Shown here one piece after another: positions 52,387 to 64,000 of a stretch of DNA of 64,000 nucleotides (the stretch's first letter is position 1; every line of letters begins with the position of its first letter). A program made the position numbers and the translations under genes. The notes beneath the pieces were generated by a model that ran no database searches, had not been told where the DNA came from, and saw nothing but the letters and a program-made list of their open reading frames with translations. Source of the DNA: Pseudopyrenochaeta lycopersici (taxonomy: Eukaryota; Ascomycota; Dothideomycetes; Pleosporales; Pseudopyrenochaetaceae); assembly GCA_003313425.1 (NCBI GenBank), contig NHZP01000023.1, forward strand, positions 310,001-374,000, given 5' to 3'.

Positions 52387-53303
52387 TTAGTTCGCGGCGG
52401 GATCGTGAACGATGTTTGTACTAGATGTTCTCGCTCGAAAGTTCAAGCCAGCTTGATGGGCTAGGAACTGTGATGGAAACCAAATGTAAAACCCAATCAT
52501 AGTTAGGGGCATCAAAACCGCGTCGAAGCCATACGCGGGCCACTCATTCTCGAACAGGTAGCTATCGTGTCCCGCGATAAATTCAACTAGTCGAAAGATG
52601 TTGCGTATTGAGATAACGACCGAGGTGCCGTACAGCATGTTGAGGATCGACTCCCACGGGATATCAACGCTCTTCCCAGTCTGCGCTAGATACGTTCGGA
52701 AACTCCTATGGAAGAGCAGACAGCAGTACATGAAGCCTGCGAAAATCAATACCTGGAGCCCCAGACCGGCAACAATAACGCCGTTTCCGACCTTTTCGAG
52801 ATGAGGTTTTGGTAAGAATCCAGCACCTGTCGACTGTATATTGAGGCAAAAAATATCTCCACCAACGAAGAACCATGTACACCACCGTGGAGTAATGAGC
52901 GAGAACCTCTCACCCTGTACTGCTCGTACGACCCGAGAGTATACCATGTACAACGTTCCGGCGAACAGACAAGGCGCTAAGAGGATGAATATGGCTTGGA
53001 GGAGGAAGGGGACGAGAAAGCCGGTATGGTATGTTGCGACTGCCCGGCACAAATAACCCATCACTTCACCTATTAGACGGTTTGTTAGCATTTTTTTTTC
53101 ACGTTATAACTGGTGGGTTCTATCATGAACGTACAAACGCCGCCAATAATAAAAGGAATGCAAAACCAGGTTCGAGACCTGGCCATTCTCCAGGTATGAG
53201 CCATTGTCAACAAAAAAAATAAAACTGCGAAGACGATTGCTGTAGGAAGATTGGGGATGTACTTCCACAAGTACGATCCTTCGTATGTATTGAGAGTTGG
53301 CAT
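52387..53303 (-). CDS. RTA1-like seven-helix membrane protein
   Basis: Exon 1 is 53303-53135 and exon 2 is 53069-52387, giving 283 residues; the intron has a GTACGT donor and an AATAG acceptor and the splice reads FIIGGV-C-EVMGYLCRA, the classic RTA1 family block (FIIGGxxExIGYxxR). Helices follow: TAIVFAVLFFLLTMAHTW, PFLLQAIFILLAPCLFAGTLYMVYSRVV (with the LLAPxxxAAxxY motif), FVGGDIFCLNIQSTGAG (the FVxxDxxxxxxQxxG motif), VIVAGLGLQVLIFAGFMYCCLLF, and near the end SIRNIFRLVEF and YGFDAVLMPLTMIGF. Fungal members are linked to lipid flux and resistance to azoles or 7-aminocholesterol (Rta1, Rsb1). All the motifs are intact. It is divergent from the Zn2Cys6 regulator. Confidence 0.9.
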
Positions 53304-53935
53304 GGTTGGGAGGACAAAGTTGTGCCCGTCGCGTGTTATATGTGTAGCTGATAGTATGTAATTCTGAGGAAGGACCTAGGCAGTGGATTTAATTCCAGAT
53401 GGGAGATGCAGTAAGGTAAAAGTTCGTGTGAGGATACATTGCAGAACAAGTTGACATCTCTTTATATAGAGTACAGCCATTATTCCGTCCTGACAAAATT
53501 TCAATGTGGTTTACCCAAAACAAAGACGTATTTCTATCTGAGCTGCAGATACGCGTATTACGACAGCGCAATCCGACATCTTGATTTATATTAATGCTTT
53601 GTGGTAGACCTGGAAAGGGGTAAACCGAAAGGAGCTGCGCTTGCGAGCAGAGGAGCAGCATCCACTTGTAAAACTGTAATTCTTCAAGTTTAGCTAGCCA
53701 AATACGTAACCTCTGCTGACCTGTGATGCTTGATTTGTGCAGATAGAAATGGGGTGGGCTGTAAGAGCCTCGACTTGTCGAACACGCGTGTTACATAATC
53801 GATCATCGGCGATAACTTGCGTCTCTAACGATCAGGCATCCTCTCTGTCCCTTGCCAAGCGGCACTCCCGGTGTAGACAATCTACACGATTATAAGGTAA
53901 TCTGCGTTTTCGTTCCCAACATATACGTGCCGGCT
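53304..53935. promoter_or_regulatory. Divergent intergenic region, RTA1-like/Zn2Cys6 regulator
   Basis: About 630 bp shared by two divergent genes. No specific site is claimed. Confidence 0.35.
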
Positions 53936-55316
53936 ATGCTTCGCCGCAGCCACAAGAAGTCACGGGTGGGTTGTTCGGAGTGGTGAGTTGGTCCTTCTCG
54001 GAGCGTCCCTGTTCCTCTGATACCCATAATTCTCTGCCTTAGACCTAGCTTCGCTAACATTATCATAGCAAGCGGCGACACATAAAAGTGAGCTTTTTGA
54101 CTCTTTTTTTCACTTTTCATGACTAATCTGGGCCGCTTCTTTCCATCAGTGCGATGAGACTCGTCCTCGATGTAGATTATGTACGGCATCTGAGCGAGAT
54201 TGTAGCTTTGCGCTTCGCGTAGCACAAACATCCTTTCCATTATCAGATGCAGCATCAAGACCGGCGACCCTAGGAAATATCCACCAGGACGACGCATCTA
54301 TTGGACTTGAGGCTGCATCTCTCACTCCAGCGCTCCACAACGCTGAACTATCGAACAGACAAAGTATACATGGCCACTATGATCCGGATTTTGACGATGT
54401 GATCAACCTCAACCACATGGAACTTCTAATACATTTGAACTTTGATAATAACTTGTTTAATTTAGGCGTTGGCATCGAAGACTATCACGCTTCTGGGCTT
54501 TCGCTTGGACTCAAAACAGCGCTCAAAGCACCATACCTCATGTATCAGATACTCGCATTCTCTGCTCGACACTTGGCCTTCTTGAACCCTGAACGCTCAC
54601 AGTCATACCTCCATCAAGCCGTCGCGCTGCAAACACGCGCTGTCTCGTTGTTCACGGCCGTTCAAATCGAAGTCGACCAGTCGACCTGTGTGCCCGTGCT
54701 GCTGTTCTCCTCCATCTTGGGGCATCACATGCTTGCTGACACCCTCGGCAAGCGGGAATCGCGCGGGTTAGAAGAATTCATTACTCACTATGTGCAGTGC
54801 GTGAAAACATACAGGGGTGTCTACAATATCGCCGTTTCTGCATGGCCATTGTTCATGGAATCGGAGCTCGCACCAATATTGTCGCTTAGCGCCAGCTTCA
54901 CTTCTCGTCAACCCCGAGGGCCTGATTGTCGGGATGTAAGCCAGCGAATCGAGAGTGCGTTGGATCTGACCAACGAGGAGAAGAGTGCTTGCAGATTGGC
55001 GATTCAGTACCTACAGGTCGGGCTTGATGCAGCCACAGCGGACGATGCGAAGGATATGCCGATCAATCGATTTCTGATGATTTCTGAATGGATGATGCTA
55101 GTACCACCTGAGTTCACAACAATGTTAGCTGATAAAAGGCCGGAAGCTTTGGTGATACTCGCGCATTATGCATTATTACTACACTACAGCAAGCAACTAT
55201 GGCAAGTTGGGAACGCTGGAACGTACATACTAGCCATCATCGGAAGTCACCTTGGACCAGAATGGGATCATTGGCTGGAGTACCCACGTAGAACCATAGC
55301 TTCGAGAGTCGACTGA
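53936..55316 (+). CDS. Zn2Cys6 transcription factor
   Basis: Three exons: 53936-53982, a 19-nt micro-exon at 54069-54087, and 54150-55316, giving 410 residues. Spliced, they create a complete binuclear zinc cluster (VGCSECKRRHIKCDETRPRC, then RLCTASERDCSF) with six cysteines in the standard spacing C-x2-C-x6-C-x6-C-x2-C-x6-C. Without the micro-exon the cluster would be broken, which supports the model. The rest matches the fungal-specific regulator domain (PF11951-like): LLIHLNFDNNLFNLGV, PYLMYQILAFSARHLAFLNP, YLHQAVALQTRAVSLF and a C-terminal WDHWLEYPR. It would bind CGG-type sites in the nucleus. Its neighbours are an RTA1-like gene (divergent) and an L-amino-acid oxidase (convergent), but no direct link is shown. 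Confidence 0.9.
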
Positions 55317-55674
55317 GCTTCTTTTATATCTATTCTGCTACCTGCCAGCAGCATGATGGTAGTCGGTTCTCTAGATATGGGACAGTGCCATGCACAAGTC
55401 GACCCTTCTCCTCCTGACATGGTAATTTTGACGAGAAACACGAGAAGACTTGTGGTATTGTCATTGTTTTTGTGCTTTCTTCATAGGGATGTCTTCAATA
55501 TACTGGTTGTGGTTGTAAAATGTCTCCAATTATTGGCAGCGGTACATTGCAGCTCGTGACAACTGGTGATTCTTGGGATGTGCGCTTCAATAGTAATAAT
55601 ACACTTTAATCACAGGCTTCTAATCAACAGAAATTTTATTGAACTTCTTTACGATCATACACTCATTAAAATTC
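55317..55674. other. Intergenic between convergent genes
   Basis: Nothing beyond expected 3' flanks. Confidence 0.5.
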
Positions 55675-57808
55675 TCACAGGTTGATCCATCTCGCCATCC
55701 AAAAGCGATTGACCTCCTTTGCCTCATCCACAAGCCCAATATCAAGCAACATCTGTACACTTCCTCTCACCGCACTCTCCAGCGCACTAAATACCCAACT
55801 GTGCGTATAACTAGTATGCTCTCCAATAAATACCGTGTTGAACTCCGTTTGCCAGAATGCCGGCAGGTATAATTGCTGCTGTGGCACAATAGGCACAGCC
55901 CAGGACCCGGCATGATGCTCATCTGCCTCCCAACAGTGCCGAGCGTAATTACCTGTGAACATTTCGTTCGCAATAGGGCCGTGAATCTCGACCATGGCGC
56001 GCTGGATATAGGCAATATGTTCAGCTTCAGGCATGGCGCACGCGACTACAGAATCGGTGCTGGAGATGTAGGAGGCGAGCATGACACCTGGGCCAGTACT
56101 GTTAATCTCATAGCTAGGGTAGCAAATTTGTCCGATTCCGTAAATGTCAACACGCCCACAGCCGCCGATAATTGGGTGCTCAAGATGCTCCCAGTAACGT
56201 TCTTTGTATTGCATGGCTACTTTCACAGAACCGTCGAAGACAGTGCGATCAATGGCACGCCGCATAAGCGACGAGTGAGGTGGAAGATTCCAGAAGCGGA
56301 GGAGATTAAACGGCACAGAATTGAAAATGTGGTCAAACTCCTCGGTCGCGGTCTCAGTTGTCCATGGGTCGGATCCAGTTGGTTTTGACGATACGGTAAG
56401 AGTATTCGAACCATCATTGTACTTTATACCATATACCTTCGTACCAAAGCTCGTACGGTTCTCAATGAGCGGGCGGAAAGCTTCCGGCAGACGACTCATA
56501 CCCTTATCTATGGTGCGCCACTCGGAAGCCATAAAATAAACGGTCTCAAACTCCCACATCGGCCACGATATTGCGGTGGATGTAACCTGATCGGTGATGT
56601 TTGCGTCGTAACCCATCACATGACGTAAATATTCGACTTCACTGAAGTCTAGCATGCCCAGCTCGACCGCTTCTTTATGTGCTCGGAAGATGTCTTTGGC
56701 ATAGAAGCGAACGCGCTCTGGCGTCAACGCCTTGAAGTCGTCAAGCGCAGCCATAGCCTCGTAGACTGCCGTGGTGTTCGAATAACTTGAATTAGCATTA
56801 TCGAGAAGCAATGGATCCAGCCTAGTTTCCATACGACCTGGAACTGTGCCATCGAGGCGGCGTTTCGATGTTGCAACCGGTGCATTTGCGCTAGTTTGGA
56901 TCCAAGGAATGAACCTGACTTGAAACGCTGGATCCTCATTCTTGTTCATCTCGTTCAAAACATCAGCTAGCTGATAGATCATTTTTTGATCTTCAATAGG
57001 GAAAGTCTCATTAGTCTCTACATCCGTAATGGTGTATGGGAAGCGCATCGGTCCAAGCTCGTGGTATTGATAATCTTCTGGTTTGCTGTTGTTAAGATAT
57101 GCAGTGTGCATGCGGCCACCGAGTCGATTTGAAGACTCCAGAATTTTCCAATTGTGAAGGCCAACAGATTCAAGAATAAGCTCAACGGCCGTCAACTGAA
57201 GTCCTAGTCTAATAATAAGAGGATAAATTACTTACAGCAGTCATCAATCCCGAGATGCCGGCCCCGATAATACCAAATTTCTTTTCCTTCGTAGCCGCAA
57301 CAAACGTCTCATTCGGATTCTTGTCCTGCAAATACTCCACACCATCAAACCAAGGCCCCATCGGGTCAGAAATCTCTGCAAAGGTTGCCCGCCTTTTTGT
57401 CTTTCTGTTTTTTATTTGATACTGCTCCGAACTTCCCACTAGCTTTTCATCAAGGAAAGCGTGAATGCAACCTGCCTTAAGGTCGGTAGGTGTAATCCAA
57501 ACAAATTTAGTTGGTCTATAATCCTTCCATTCATTATGCCGTTTTGCATTGGGGTGATTGCCAATGTGAGTGCTACCAATGTGATGATGAGCTTGGTGTA
57601 AGTTGACTGAGTCACATCCACCATATACAAGGGCAAGCTTGCCACTTAGCGCACTGTTGTATTCGATCTTAATATTCTGGATGCCATTGGATTCAACTTC
57701 CAAAGGTCCAGTAAATGAGACATGCCGTTGCAGAAGCGGCTCTGATATTACAGGCTTGGTGAATATGCCCGCAATTGAAATGTAGGCTAAAATAAAAGAA
57801 TATGCCAT
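55675..57808 (-). CDS. Secreted L-amino-acid oxidase (flavin amine oxidase family)
   Basis: Exon 1 is 57808-57236 and exon 2 is 57195-55675, giving 697 residues; the 40-nt intron is short, with GTAAGT and CTTCAG ends. A signal peptide (MAYSFILAYISIAGIF) is followed by about 150 residues without known motif. Then come the FAD-binding block KFGIIGAGISGLMTA, WKILESSNRLGGRMHT, YHELGPMRFP (substrate-pocket region), and the C-terminal FAD block TVFIGEHTSYTHSWVFSALESAVRG. This is the layout of fungal L-amino-acid oxidases, which deaminate amino acids outside the cell to keto acids, ammonia and hydrogen peroxide. The start at 57808 is the first ATG in frame and gives the signal peptide. The splice inserts about six residues more than usual in the helix after the FAD motif, so the acceptor choice carries slight doubt. 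Confidence 0.88.
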
Positions 57809-59699
57809 TTTCCAGTTGAGAGCAAGTGTCAAGCCTGATCAAGAACCGCATTTTGTCCAAAGGATAGACGCTCAGTCTTATACTCCTCCTGCTTAATCCG
57901 GCTCTAATCCGGCATGCGATTGAACGTTGTGGAGCAAAGCAACTTAAGACTATCTTGGCCCTCGATGGGTATAGACTTGGCATTGAGATAACGGAACTAT
58001 GATGTTGCCGATTTCAACACAACGACCACTATCATACGCAATAGAAATATGTATGTAAGGGGCGACAGTAAAATAATCGTGGATATCTGCGTACAGACCA
58101 CTACACGAACTACAAAATGGAAAGTTGTTCAACTTTGGTAAGCCTCTCCTTCTGAAATAGTGAGCTTAGTTGCATACCTGTACTTGGCACTTGTCATCTA
58201 CTCGGAACTACTTATCAATCGAGCGATAGACCTTGTCTACGAAAGATTAGATTTCGGTGACACTTCGGAGCCAGTGACTCTAAATACCGGTATTCCAATA
58301 TGCTTGCGGATCGAGTTCGTGCGCTGAACGGGCAGCATTTGGAGTGCACGCGTGGAAGCAGCCGTAGGCATCGGTCCATGCCGATCATCACCTCCAGCAG
58401 CCGCCGAAGCGACGAAATTTAGCAATCGCGATTTTGTAATCCATATGATGGGCTCGTCGAAGATCAGCATCAGCTTGTAGATAACAGGAGAGAATTGAGG
58501 GTGTTTCCGCGACCTCGGTTAAGGCTCACAGTGGGTGAGTACGGAAGTCACTCGAGCCTCGACCAGGACGATTATTCATTCACATCGACAAATCCATACT
58601 ATTTTGGCCATTTCTCTTTTTGAAATTTCAAGTGAAAGGGGGCCTATTCACTAAACTCGATAAAGGGGGGACTCATCAAGACGCTTAATTTGCGCGGATG
58701 TTAACGAATCTCAAGTGTGTGTGATCAAGCCGGCTGCGAAGACCATTCAGATTAGCTCGCATCGAACTTGGGACATTATAAAATCCCCGCCAAAGCATCA
58801 GACTTCAGAGGATAACGTAGATAGTAGGCGAGCGGGCCAGCCCACCAAATTTGGGCGACGCGTCAACTTCTATAAATCATAACTCCACTAATTCAGCCTC
58901 AACTAGCTTCTCGTGAGGCTGACGTAAATCTCGCAGTCTTAGCTCTAAACTCGGATCAAATTAGACTTAGCGAGTCGCTGCATAGGTGGATGGCCCGATC
59001 GTTTGCACAGCCCGCTCGCTCACCATGTACGATACATCAAACATACAAACGTCAAAGATGCGTGGCGATTCTCCCAAACCTCATGAGACCTTCAACAGGC
59101 CATCATCTCGCCTCGGACTAGGCAGCACTAACCCCGCAATTCTTGCGCTTACTAAGTAAAGCTTACCTCATTTAAGGTCCCACCAGTCTTTCCCTTCGTT
59201 ACAAACTAGTCTCAGTTCATAACGCATGGGCTGAATACATTGGATCTTAAAGTCCCATTTCATTGCCTGGATGTACTGGTTGTGAAGGATTTAAGGCACA
59301 CAGTAAGCACTGCAGAGCCAAGTTGCTTACAAACAGCCCCAAGCATGTAACCATTTGGTTGATGCTTACCACTGCTAAAGGTCAAGACGACGACAGCCAA
59401 TCAATCTGATATCGGGCTTAGGGCCGGTGTTACGAGGTTTGATGGGATGCCCCGAACATCTCGGCGTCAAGACATGCGCATTTAAATAATGGGCATGCGG
59501 AGCCACCATCGGCGATAAGAAGTGAAAAGAAGGCGATTATATAAGGTAAACTGGTGCTTTTATCGAGCGTGCTTCTCTTCCGCATCAAACACCAATGCTA
59601 TATCGCAATCTTCAATTCAAGGTATCAAAGATCAGAACTATCGTATCGGTTTCACTCGCCAGCATCTTCACTTATAACCATATTTCCTAATCGATTGCA
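57809..59699. other. Long intergenic region, nothing supported apart from a TATA box
   Basis: About 1.9 kb between divergent genes. A frame at 58237-58470 (minus, 77 codons) has no recognised motif. Confidence 0.45.
59537..59546 (+). promoter_or_regulatory. TATA box upstream of the SDR gene
   Basis: TTATATAAGG, about 155 nt before the start codon. Confidence 0.45.
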
Positions 59700-60606
59700 A
59701 TGGCAGCAAAGACACCCGTCTGGTTCATCACTGCTGCCTCAAGCGGCTTCGGCAAGTACATGGCTCTTGAAGCGCTCTCTCGGGGCCATAAAGTCATCGC
59801 CAGCGCGCGCAGCACCTCTCGGATCGCCGATCTTAAAGAAGCTGGTGCGGAGACGCTCGCTCTGGACGTGACTTCGCCTTTGACCGAAATCGAGAAAGTG
59901 GCGAAAGAGGCAAATGACAAGTACGGCTACATTAATCACCTTGTTAATGCCGCAGGATACATCCTCGTTGGTGCCGTGGAAGAAACTTCGTGAGAACTTT
60001 CAAGCGATTAAAAAGCTTAAGCTGATGAAAAGCAGTCCTAAAGAAGATTATGACGTCTTCAACACCAACGTTTTCGGCCTTCTAAATGTCTCCAAAGCTT
60101 TTCTTCCTTACATCCGCGCCACAACAGGTCATCGTACGATCTCTAACTTTGGCAGCATTGGCTCCTGGCGCGGCGGCCCAGGCTATGCTCTCTACTCCGG
60201 CACTAAATGGGCTTGCTCAGGTATATCTGAAGCCATGCACAATGAGCTTGCCCCGCTTGGCATTGCTGTGACTGTGATCGAGCCAGGCTACTTCCGTACC
60301 GGTTTCTTAAATGCTGGTGCACAAATCAAGAGTGAAAAGAGGATCAAGGAGTATGACGAAACTGCTGTTGGTCAGATCAGGGAGACACTGGACAGGATAG
60401 ACAACAATCAACCAGGCGATGTTGTGAAGGGTAGCAAAGTCCTGATCGACATCTTGACGAAGACAGGAGTTGCAGAGGGGAAAGAGGTGCCAATTCGCGT
60501 TGCGCTAGGAAGTGATAGTCCAGTCACGATACGTGGCAAATGTGAAGAAACCATTAAGTTGCTCGATGAATGGGACGGTATTACGAACAAGACGGACCAC
60601 GAGTAG
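59700..60606 (+). CDS. Short-chain dehydrogenase/reductase
   Basis: Exons 59700-59989 and 60036-60606 give 286 residues; the 46-nt intron (GTGAGA..GCAG) joins VEET to SPKEDYDVFNTNVFG. The cofactor motif reads VWFITAASSGFGKYMA, i.e. TxxxSSGxG with Ala in place of the first Gly of TGASSGFG. The NNAG-type motif is LVNAAGY. The catalytic Ser and Tyr-x3-Lys are in ISNFGSIGSWRGGPGYALYSGTKWA. The helix VFGLLNVSKAFLPYIR and IEPGYFRTGFL (the PG motif) are as in classical SDRs that use NADP(H). Substrate is unknown. Ala for Gly in the cofactor loop is found in some active members, so the enzyme is probably functional. Confidence 0.9.
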
Positions 60607-62809
60607 TGTAAGGGGGACTAATTCACCTCGAAACCTCAAAGCTGGATGTAGGTTCTACTATTTGATAGGTTTGGCCTTGCTTGGATAACAAAATTGGGTG
60701 TTTGAGCGTAATTGCAGATTTTGGTTTATTCAAAGTTCAATGCGATTAACGCATATTTTGTGACCAATGCGATACATTTATCTCTATTCAACTCAATTGT
60801 AGAGCTTTGCTTTGTCCTAAATCTCAATGCTTACCCAATGCGTCAGTAGGCTCACTACAAGTTTTGGGAATCAAAGATGTTCATGTGTCGCCGTTTGTTC
60901 TGTGCTTTAAAAGATGCCCAATTCATAAGATTAAGTCCCACATAAACACTGTTTTTCTTGAGATTGTATCAGTAAGGTAATTGGCTGAATTATTCGAACC
61001 TCGTAAAGCATGCATGGTACTTGAACATTCATCATGCCGTTGGATTCATTCGACGGGCTCTCGAAATTTCATCCATGATTATCTATTCTATCTACGGCGT
61101 CAGTGATAATATCGTCAGCACAAGTAGTTTCGATGAGACCTCGCGAACGTGGTGCCAATGGTTACCTGGGTTCTCAAGCTGAGCGGGAGCGGGTAGTCAT
61201 TGTGATATTCGAGCGAACTACCGTCTGCTCAGCGGTTATAGCTCTGCACGCACGGTAATCTGTGCAGGTTCGTAAAAGCTCATAGCTTCTCAAAGCGATA
61301 AAACCCGTTTTTCCTTCCATAGAGGAACGTTTAGAGTATAGTTTACGCTTTAAAAGCAAAGTTCTATTTTGTCCTTTAGTGCGTAACTAAGCTTATATTT
61401 CCATGAACAAAGCCGACATGGGGGTGTCGACAACAGACTCTAATTGTTTCCAAGTGCAGATTAGGACACATGCAGTATGTGGGGCTAAAGCCATCGCAAG
61501 TCTCACATCATGAACGTACCACGATGTGGTTCAGAGTAGTTGAATAGAAGGTTTTGGAAGGGTACAAAGTAACGCTCAAACTGTATGTAGTCACAATTTC
61601 GACTGACAAAGGAGTAGAAGACAGATGCCGTTCAAACCCTATCATTTGATGAGATATTGTTTTGCATTTGACTTCACATGTAGTTCGCATCCACAACAAT
61701 GCTTTCCCAATGGCCCTAAGATCATAGAAAATTACCCAGGCGGCATGCGACATAGGTTCAGGTCAGACTCGAATAGTGCTCTATGTCTTACAATCACGAC
61801 TGGAGCACGAACAGGTGACCCGCGCAAACTTTTCTTGCGTGACGTCGCATTGTGAGCATACCCAAGCGAACACGCAGGACGTCGGCATACTCGGAGCGTA
61901 CCTTTGTCATTCCGGCAAGAGATCCTATGGGCAATATTGAGAACTCAAGGCAAGGTTGGTGTGGGTCGTCGAGCGGATGAGTGATGTCGCAACTATCTAC
62001 CAATTGCAGACTAGACTATCGCTGTCCAAAGTACGAAACTGAAGTGAACCACTCCAGGGGGCCGTCATGACGTTTGTTTCGTAGTAGTGGGGATGTGGAG
62101 TGAAACAACTTGCAATAGTAAGCGTGCGCTATCACTGTTTTCAATGTGTGATGGTATGGTCTAAAGCAGCCGGTGCATGCATGCTAGCCAGATAGCCCGA
62201 TGCACGCTGCAACGTGATAGGATACTGGTAGATCAATTTCTTGGCTGATCTACATCGGATGGCCAGTTCCTTGAGAATATCAAGCAGGTACGCTATTGAA
62301 ATTCACATGCATCGTTGCTGTGAAACAGGGCATGAGCATAATTACTGTTCGTCATCTGCAAGCCTCGTAAACCATGTGCAACAACAACAACCACCGATTT
62401 GCTGATTCGGGATTACAATCCCGACGTACTTGGCTTCGCTTCGCATGGCATCGTATATCAACGTCCATCTGATATTACCCGGCGGATGCCCTGTTAGAAC
62501 AACGCCATGCGGAGAAATTTCTGTATCCGGCTTGGCCCTATATGCACGCACGACAGCTGTGTCACACCACAAGCTTTTTCTTGACGTTGAGGAATCCGTA
62601 TCGTACTGGTGGGAGCCTAGATCCGGGCTCATCATGAAGATGATCATTCTCTTTATCTTCCTTGAGGCATCGTGCAATCAGAGGCGCCTTTGGACTAAGC
62701 GTTCAAGCACAAATATGAGGACTGTGGCACTTGCTAGGTACGGGTCGCTTTGTTCTTCGAGCTCAGCGAATAAGTAGTGACGAGATGGGTTAAGGGATAA
62801 TAACACTAT
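60607..62809. other. Long intergenic region, nothing supported
   Basis: About 2.2 kb between convergent genes. Short ORFs at 61508-61753, 61625-61855 and 62342-62777 overlap on both strands and show no motif. Confidence 0.5.
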
Positions 62810-64000
62810 TCACACCCGACTCTCAGGATACACGATGCGCTGCTCTTCGACTTCCAAGGCAGTTGCTCGCCATGCTCCGTCGTCATATACTCTGCTGGGC
62901 ACCGCAGGTCGCTGCTCGCCATTTTCAACAGATTTGAGCACATAGGCTTCGTTCTGAATGATTGTACCTGCAGAGCCACCTCCTGAGCTAATCTTGCTTC
63001 CTTTGCCATAGCTTTTGCCACCGCTTCGTTCACGGCTGTGATACTGATACGTACCGTTTTGACTCCTTTCTCTCTGTGCTCTTGAAAAGAGCGCCTTGAG
63101 GGCTGGTATCGATGCGCACAAGATGCCCAAGTTGACCTCAACCATGCTCCAGACATTGATGGGAACGGCGTCGAAGAAGGGGTCTTTGGACTGGGTGTAG
63201 ATCCGGATCGAATGGAGACGCACAATTGAAGCAATGCAGGAGAAGATTCCGAGGCTGAAGATGACAATCAGAGCGAGTTTTTCCCGCCCGGGGCGTTGTA
63301 CTTTAAGCAGTGTGGAGATGGGGAGCACGATGATCCAAATATCGATTGCGATGTGTACCGCGCTTGTTGCTGCATTATATGAGTTATCGTAGCGTAAAGC
63401 ATATGTGTAAGTGGTCTCACTGTAAAAGAATGCCGTAGTGTTTATACACTTTCCTTGCACCATGCCTGTGAAGTCCCACATTTTGTGCAAGGGTATGCAC
63501 TGCGTCAAGCAAACAATCAGACATACGCCGCAAAAGGTCGCCAAAAAATAAATAGTGCCTTTGCAGAGGTGCTCGAATTTCTTCGCTGCAGCTGGGAGAA
63601 TAGTTAGGGATAGCCTCTCATAGGTTGGAAAGAAGACCTACCGACGCGCAAGTAAAAGAAGAGTATTGAGATCTTGATGGCATTGACGAGAAAGTAGTAG
63701 ATGATCTCGATAGCCAGCGTTGTCTGCACTTGGTTCACCATCTGCTCAGGCTTCAACACTCGCATACTGAAGCCCAATCCATTTTCTCGCAGGGCAAAGA
63801 TAGCGACAAGGTATGCGATCGTGAGTAGCTAGGAGTGTCAGCGAAATATGCTAGAGTAGGTCTAAAGTTACAAACCAACGCTATCAGCATCGCCCAGTCA
63901 TCTCGGCCCACGTTCCGAAGTATAAATGTGCGTGTATACATGCGAAGAGCAACGATGACAACTAGCACTTCTTAGCCCCCAGTAGATCTTCAAAGAAGTG
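62810..64000 (-). CDS. Rhodopsin-like (Pth11/SAT4-type) fungal integral membrane protein, 5' end outside window
   Basis: Exons in reading order: an incomplete one ending at 63876, then 63828-63642, 63591-63421 and 63369-62810. Introns are phase-consistent (0, 1, 1). The frame gives RMYTRTFILRNVGRDDWAMLIAL, then LLTIAYLVAIFAL, a long helix EIIYYFLVNAIKISILFFYLRV, ATFCGVCLIVCLTQCIPLHKMWD, then IDIWIIVLPISTLLKVQRPGR, LALIVIFSLGIFSCIASIVRL and WSMVEVNLGILCASIPALKALF. This order is the hallmark of the fungal rhodopsin-domain family (PF20684) that includes Pth11-like receptors: seven helices, DDWxM motif, WSxxExNxxIxCASxPxLRPL-type last helix. The tail is cytosolic, polar and Ser/Gly-rich. The first helix and start codon lie beyond position 64000; an in-frame stop at about 63972 implies an acceptor near 63965. 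Confidence 0.85.

Noticed and set aside
53150..53180. Possible tRNA T-arm (GGTTCGAGACC) at about 53165
   Set aside because: It lies within exon 1 of the RTA1-like gene, and no acceptor stem or anticodon arm surrounds it.
1..64000. Search for CRISPR arrays, phage genes or bacterial operons
   Set aside because: Intron structure and gene families are fungal; no regularly spaced repeat-spacer array is present.

Overview
The window looks like a chromosome arm or subtelomere-like segment of a filamentous ascomycete (Pezizomycotina). The family mix resembles a plant-associated dothideomycete such as Pleosporales, but that is inference. Pointers are genes split by 40-65 nt introns with GT..AG ends and CTAAC/CTGAC-type branch sites, HET-domain genes, a non-reducing polyketide synthase, Zn2Cys6 regulators, a GH11 xylanase, and AT-rich repeat tracts with the C-to-T/G-to-A look of repeat-induced point mutation (RIP). 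No tRNA, rRNA or CRISPR array was found.

Layout. 1-5 kb: a broken ankyrin-repeat gene cut by the window edge; an AT-rich RIP-like repeat holding a Tc1/mariner-type element and a solo LTR; then a HET-domain relic. 5.4-10.2 kb: an F-box/LRR-like gene, a secreted protein and a secreted SGNH hydrolase. 10.2-18.7 kb: repeat debris, a gene broken by one stop codon, an intact HET-domain gene, a polytopic membrane protein, and a second, inverted, uninterrupted copy of the AT-rich repeat. 19.1-21.9 kb: a decayed GH18 chitinase and the C-terminal relic of a transcription factor. 21.9-35.3 kb: the polyketide region, with a seven-exon non-reducing PKS on the minus strand, a divergent amidohydrolase, and an SNG1/DUF3533-type membrane protein. 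35.3-40.4 kb: about 5 kb without a gene I can support. 40.4-64 kb: a more ordinary gene-rich segment with GH11 xylanase, a zinc-finger factor, an MLRQ/NDUFA4-like mitochondrial protein, a Ppn2-like polyphosphatase, an aberrant Ras-like GTPase, a GST, a flavin monooxygenase, an RTA1-like protein, a Zn2Cys6 regulator, a secreted L-amino-acid oxidase, an SDR, and a rhodopsin-like membrane receptor cut by the window end.

How the genes may work together. The PKS order read from the sequence is SAT-KS-AT-PT-ACP-ACP-TE-CMeT. The C-methyltransferase lies after the thioesterase, whereas in the methylating non-reducing PKSs I know it lies between ACP and the terminal releasing domain. The divergent amidohydrolase is of the ACMSD/OrsB type that decarboxylates small aromatic acids, and the SNG1-like protein could be an exporter. 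This suggests a methylated orsellinic-acid-like aromatic that may be decarboxylated. A regulator of the kind often found with such clusters survives only as a fragment beyond the PKS 3' end. The two AT-rich repeat copies agree in length (about 1.18 kb) once two nested insertions are removed, so each insertion site can be read directly, with TA and GTAGG target duplications.
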